Of a stretch of 64,000 bases of DNA, positions 63,291-64,000 are shown in pieces; positions within the stretch are counted from its first letter, which is position 1, and each line of letters starts with the position of its first letter. Under the pieces are notes generated by a model. The model was not told where the DNA came from and searched no databases. It saw only the letters and a list, made by a program, of their open reading frames with translations. A program made the translations under genes and the position numbers. This DNA is from Brucella gallinifaecis (GTDB taxonomy: Bacteria > Pseudomonadota > Alphaproteobacteria > Rhizobiales > Rhizobiaceae): the NCBI RefSeq assembly GCF_006476605.1, contig NZ_ML636805.1, forward strand, positions 62,001 to 126,000, written 5' to 3'.

Positions 63291-63403
63291 TCAGGTTTCT
63301 CATCAAGCATGAATACCTTGTTTCGGTTGTCATCGCCGTTGTCGTCACGCTTGCAGCGGCCTCTCCATTTTTCATTGTCATTTATCTTGCGGAAGGGCGC
63401 TGA
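63287..63403 (+). CDS. 38-residue membrane microprotein
   Basis: A short frame starting MIRFLIKHEYLVSVVIAVVV with one hydrophobic helix (about residues 11-34) and a positively charged start, so a small inner-membrane protein with the N terminus in the cytoplasm. The ATG overlaps the upstream stop (ATGA), and the ParB-domain gene begins one base after its stop. No family recognised. Confidence 0.55.
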   Translation: MIRFLIKHEYLVSVVIAVVVTLAAASPFFIVIYLAEGR

Positions 63404-63404
63404 C

Positions 63405-64000
63405 ATGGATGCTCCTGTTCAGATCAGGATTACCGATATTGATGTGCGGGACCGCTTGCGAGAGGTCGATGCGCTGAAGGTTGAATCCCTGAAACATTCA
63501 TTTTCCGAACTTGGCATGCGTACACCGATTACGGTTCGGGTTGGTGGCGAGGGCGATTTGCCTTACGCACTGACGGCAGGTGCGCACCGTCTGGAAGCGG
63601 CCCGGCTGCTGGGCTGGGAGGAAGTGCCTGGCTTCATCCGTGATGAAAGCAAGCTGGATGCCGAACTATGGGAGATTGATGAAAATCTTGCCCGTTCGGA
63701 ATTGTCCGCGGCAGATCGCGCCGTATTCACCTTCCGGCGCAAGGAGCTTTATTTGCTCAAATACCCTGAAACCGCACATGGCGGCGACAGGAAATCAAGC
63801 GGTCAACTTGGCCACTTGATCGACCGGGCTGAGCGCAAGAGTTTTATAGCTGCAACTGCGGAATTGACCGGAAAACCTGAACGCTCAATCCGGCGCGATG
63901 CTGAGCGCGGCGAAAAGATTTGCGAAGCCGCGATTCGGCTGCTGCGCGGCACGCGGCTGGATAATGGCACCACGCTTGATCGGCTTAAAAAATTGCCGAA
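63405..64000 (+). CDS. ParB N-terminal domain protein (5' part)
   Basis: The first 198 residues of a protein cut by the window edge. Residues 8-100 form a ParB/Srx-like nuclease-fold domain: IRITDIDVRDRLREVDALKV, the ALTAGAHRLEAARLLGWEEV box with the conserved Gly-x-His-Arg, and AELWEIDENLARSELSAADR. A helical segment with GDRKSSGQLGHL and a helix-turn-helix-like AATAELTGKPERSIRRD follow. Similar proteins lie in early regions of phages and Mu-like elements; a partition role is not implied. It starts one base after the microprotein stop. Confidence 0.85.
   Translation, partial: MDAPVQIRITDIDVRDRLREVDALKVESLKHSFSELGMRTPITVRVGGEGDLPYALTAGAHRLEAARLLGWEEVPGFIRDESKLDAELWEIDENLARSELSAADRAVFTFRRKELYLLKYPETAHGGDRKSSGQLGHLIDRAERKSFIAATAELTGKPERSIRRDAERGEKICEAAIRLLRGTRLDNGTTLDRLKKLP

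Larger units (their letters stand above)
54299..64000. mobile_element. Integrated phage-like element (left part)
   Basis: From the tRNA-Leu end to the right edge, housekeeping genes stop and an integrase, defence-type cargo, phage repressor, Cro- and CII-like proteins, GapR homologue, ParB-domain protein and many microgenes follow. Base composition is clearly more AT-rich at 55806-59525. The left junction is placed at the tRNA 3' end by convention. No second copy of the tRNA end is seen, so the right junction lies outside the window. The type of element (temperate phage, Mu-like phage or integrative element) is not decided. Confidence 0.82.

Noticed and set aside
63405-64000. Plasmid partition ParB
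   Set aside because: No parA precedes it and the surroundings are a phage early operon; only the N-terminal ParB fold is shared.

Overview
This window is a stretch of alphaproteobacterial chromosome from the Rhizobiales, most likely the Brucellaceae (Ochrobactrum, Brucella or a close genus). The basis is protein-level familiarity: proS, cobT, cobS, trmFO and exoR read as clear relatives of the Brucella and rhizobial proteins. Supporting signs are the fused secDF gene, the DUF982, DUF1127 and DUF1289 small proteins, and an intergenic palindrome built on GCGCATCCCGAAAA that is typical of this order. The species cannot be named from the sequence alone.

Positions 1-54298 are ordinary core genome, densely packed with short operons. 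The window opens with the end of the nuo operon (nuoM, nuoN), then birA, rnj, mce and a DUF1467 gene. Next come proS-lolC-lolD, an SOS-box-like site before a 28-residue membrane microprotein, dnaE, rpsD, ttcA and an inositol-monophosphatase-like gene. A less conserved gap (19.1-20.5 kb) lies between grxD and dusA. The cobalamin genes cobS and cobT are divergent. After lrp, a uracil-DNA-glycosylase-family gene and a nuclease come exoR, xth, erpA, dgt, argS and a very acidic SPOR protein. These are followed by nagZ-scpA-scpB-tatA-tatB-tatC-serS-surE-pcm and an NlpD-like amidase activator, then yajC-secDF with two homologues of mitochondrial complex I assembly factors. Last come trmFO, a DUF1127 gene with four CCUCCUCCC hairpin RNAs between it and trmFO, and a DUF2157/GDYXXLXY pair.

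Positions 54216-54298 are a tRNA-Leu(UAG). Immediately after it a mobile element begins and runs off the right edge. It carries a tyrosine integrase, an AT-rich two-gene cargo on the minus strand (AAA+ ATPase plus subtilisin-like protease, matching the IetAS toxin-antitoxin and anti-phage family), a leftward operon of four very small genes, and a phage-type repressor facing a rightward early operon. That operon encodes a Cro-like protein, a CII-like HTH protein, a GapR/DUF2312 homologue with a long N-terminal extension, several microproteins and a ParB-domain protein cut by the window edge. Copies of one palindromic operator (core ACGCAATTGCGT) lie between the -35 and -10 boxes of both divergent early promoters, so one repressor probably silences both operons.

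The most interesting items are the four-hairpin RNA array, the IetAS locus with its own candidate operator, the repressor/operator switch with an apparently leaderless early transcript, the SOS-box microprotein, and the palindromic repeat nested inside the loop of the cobT terminator.
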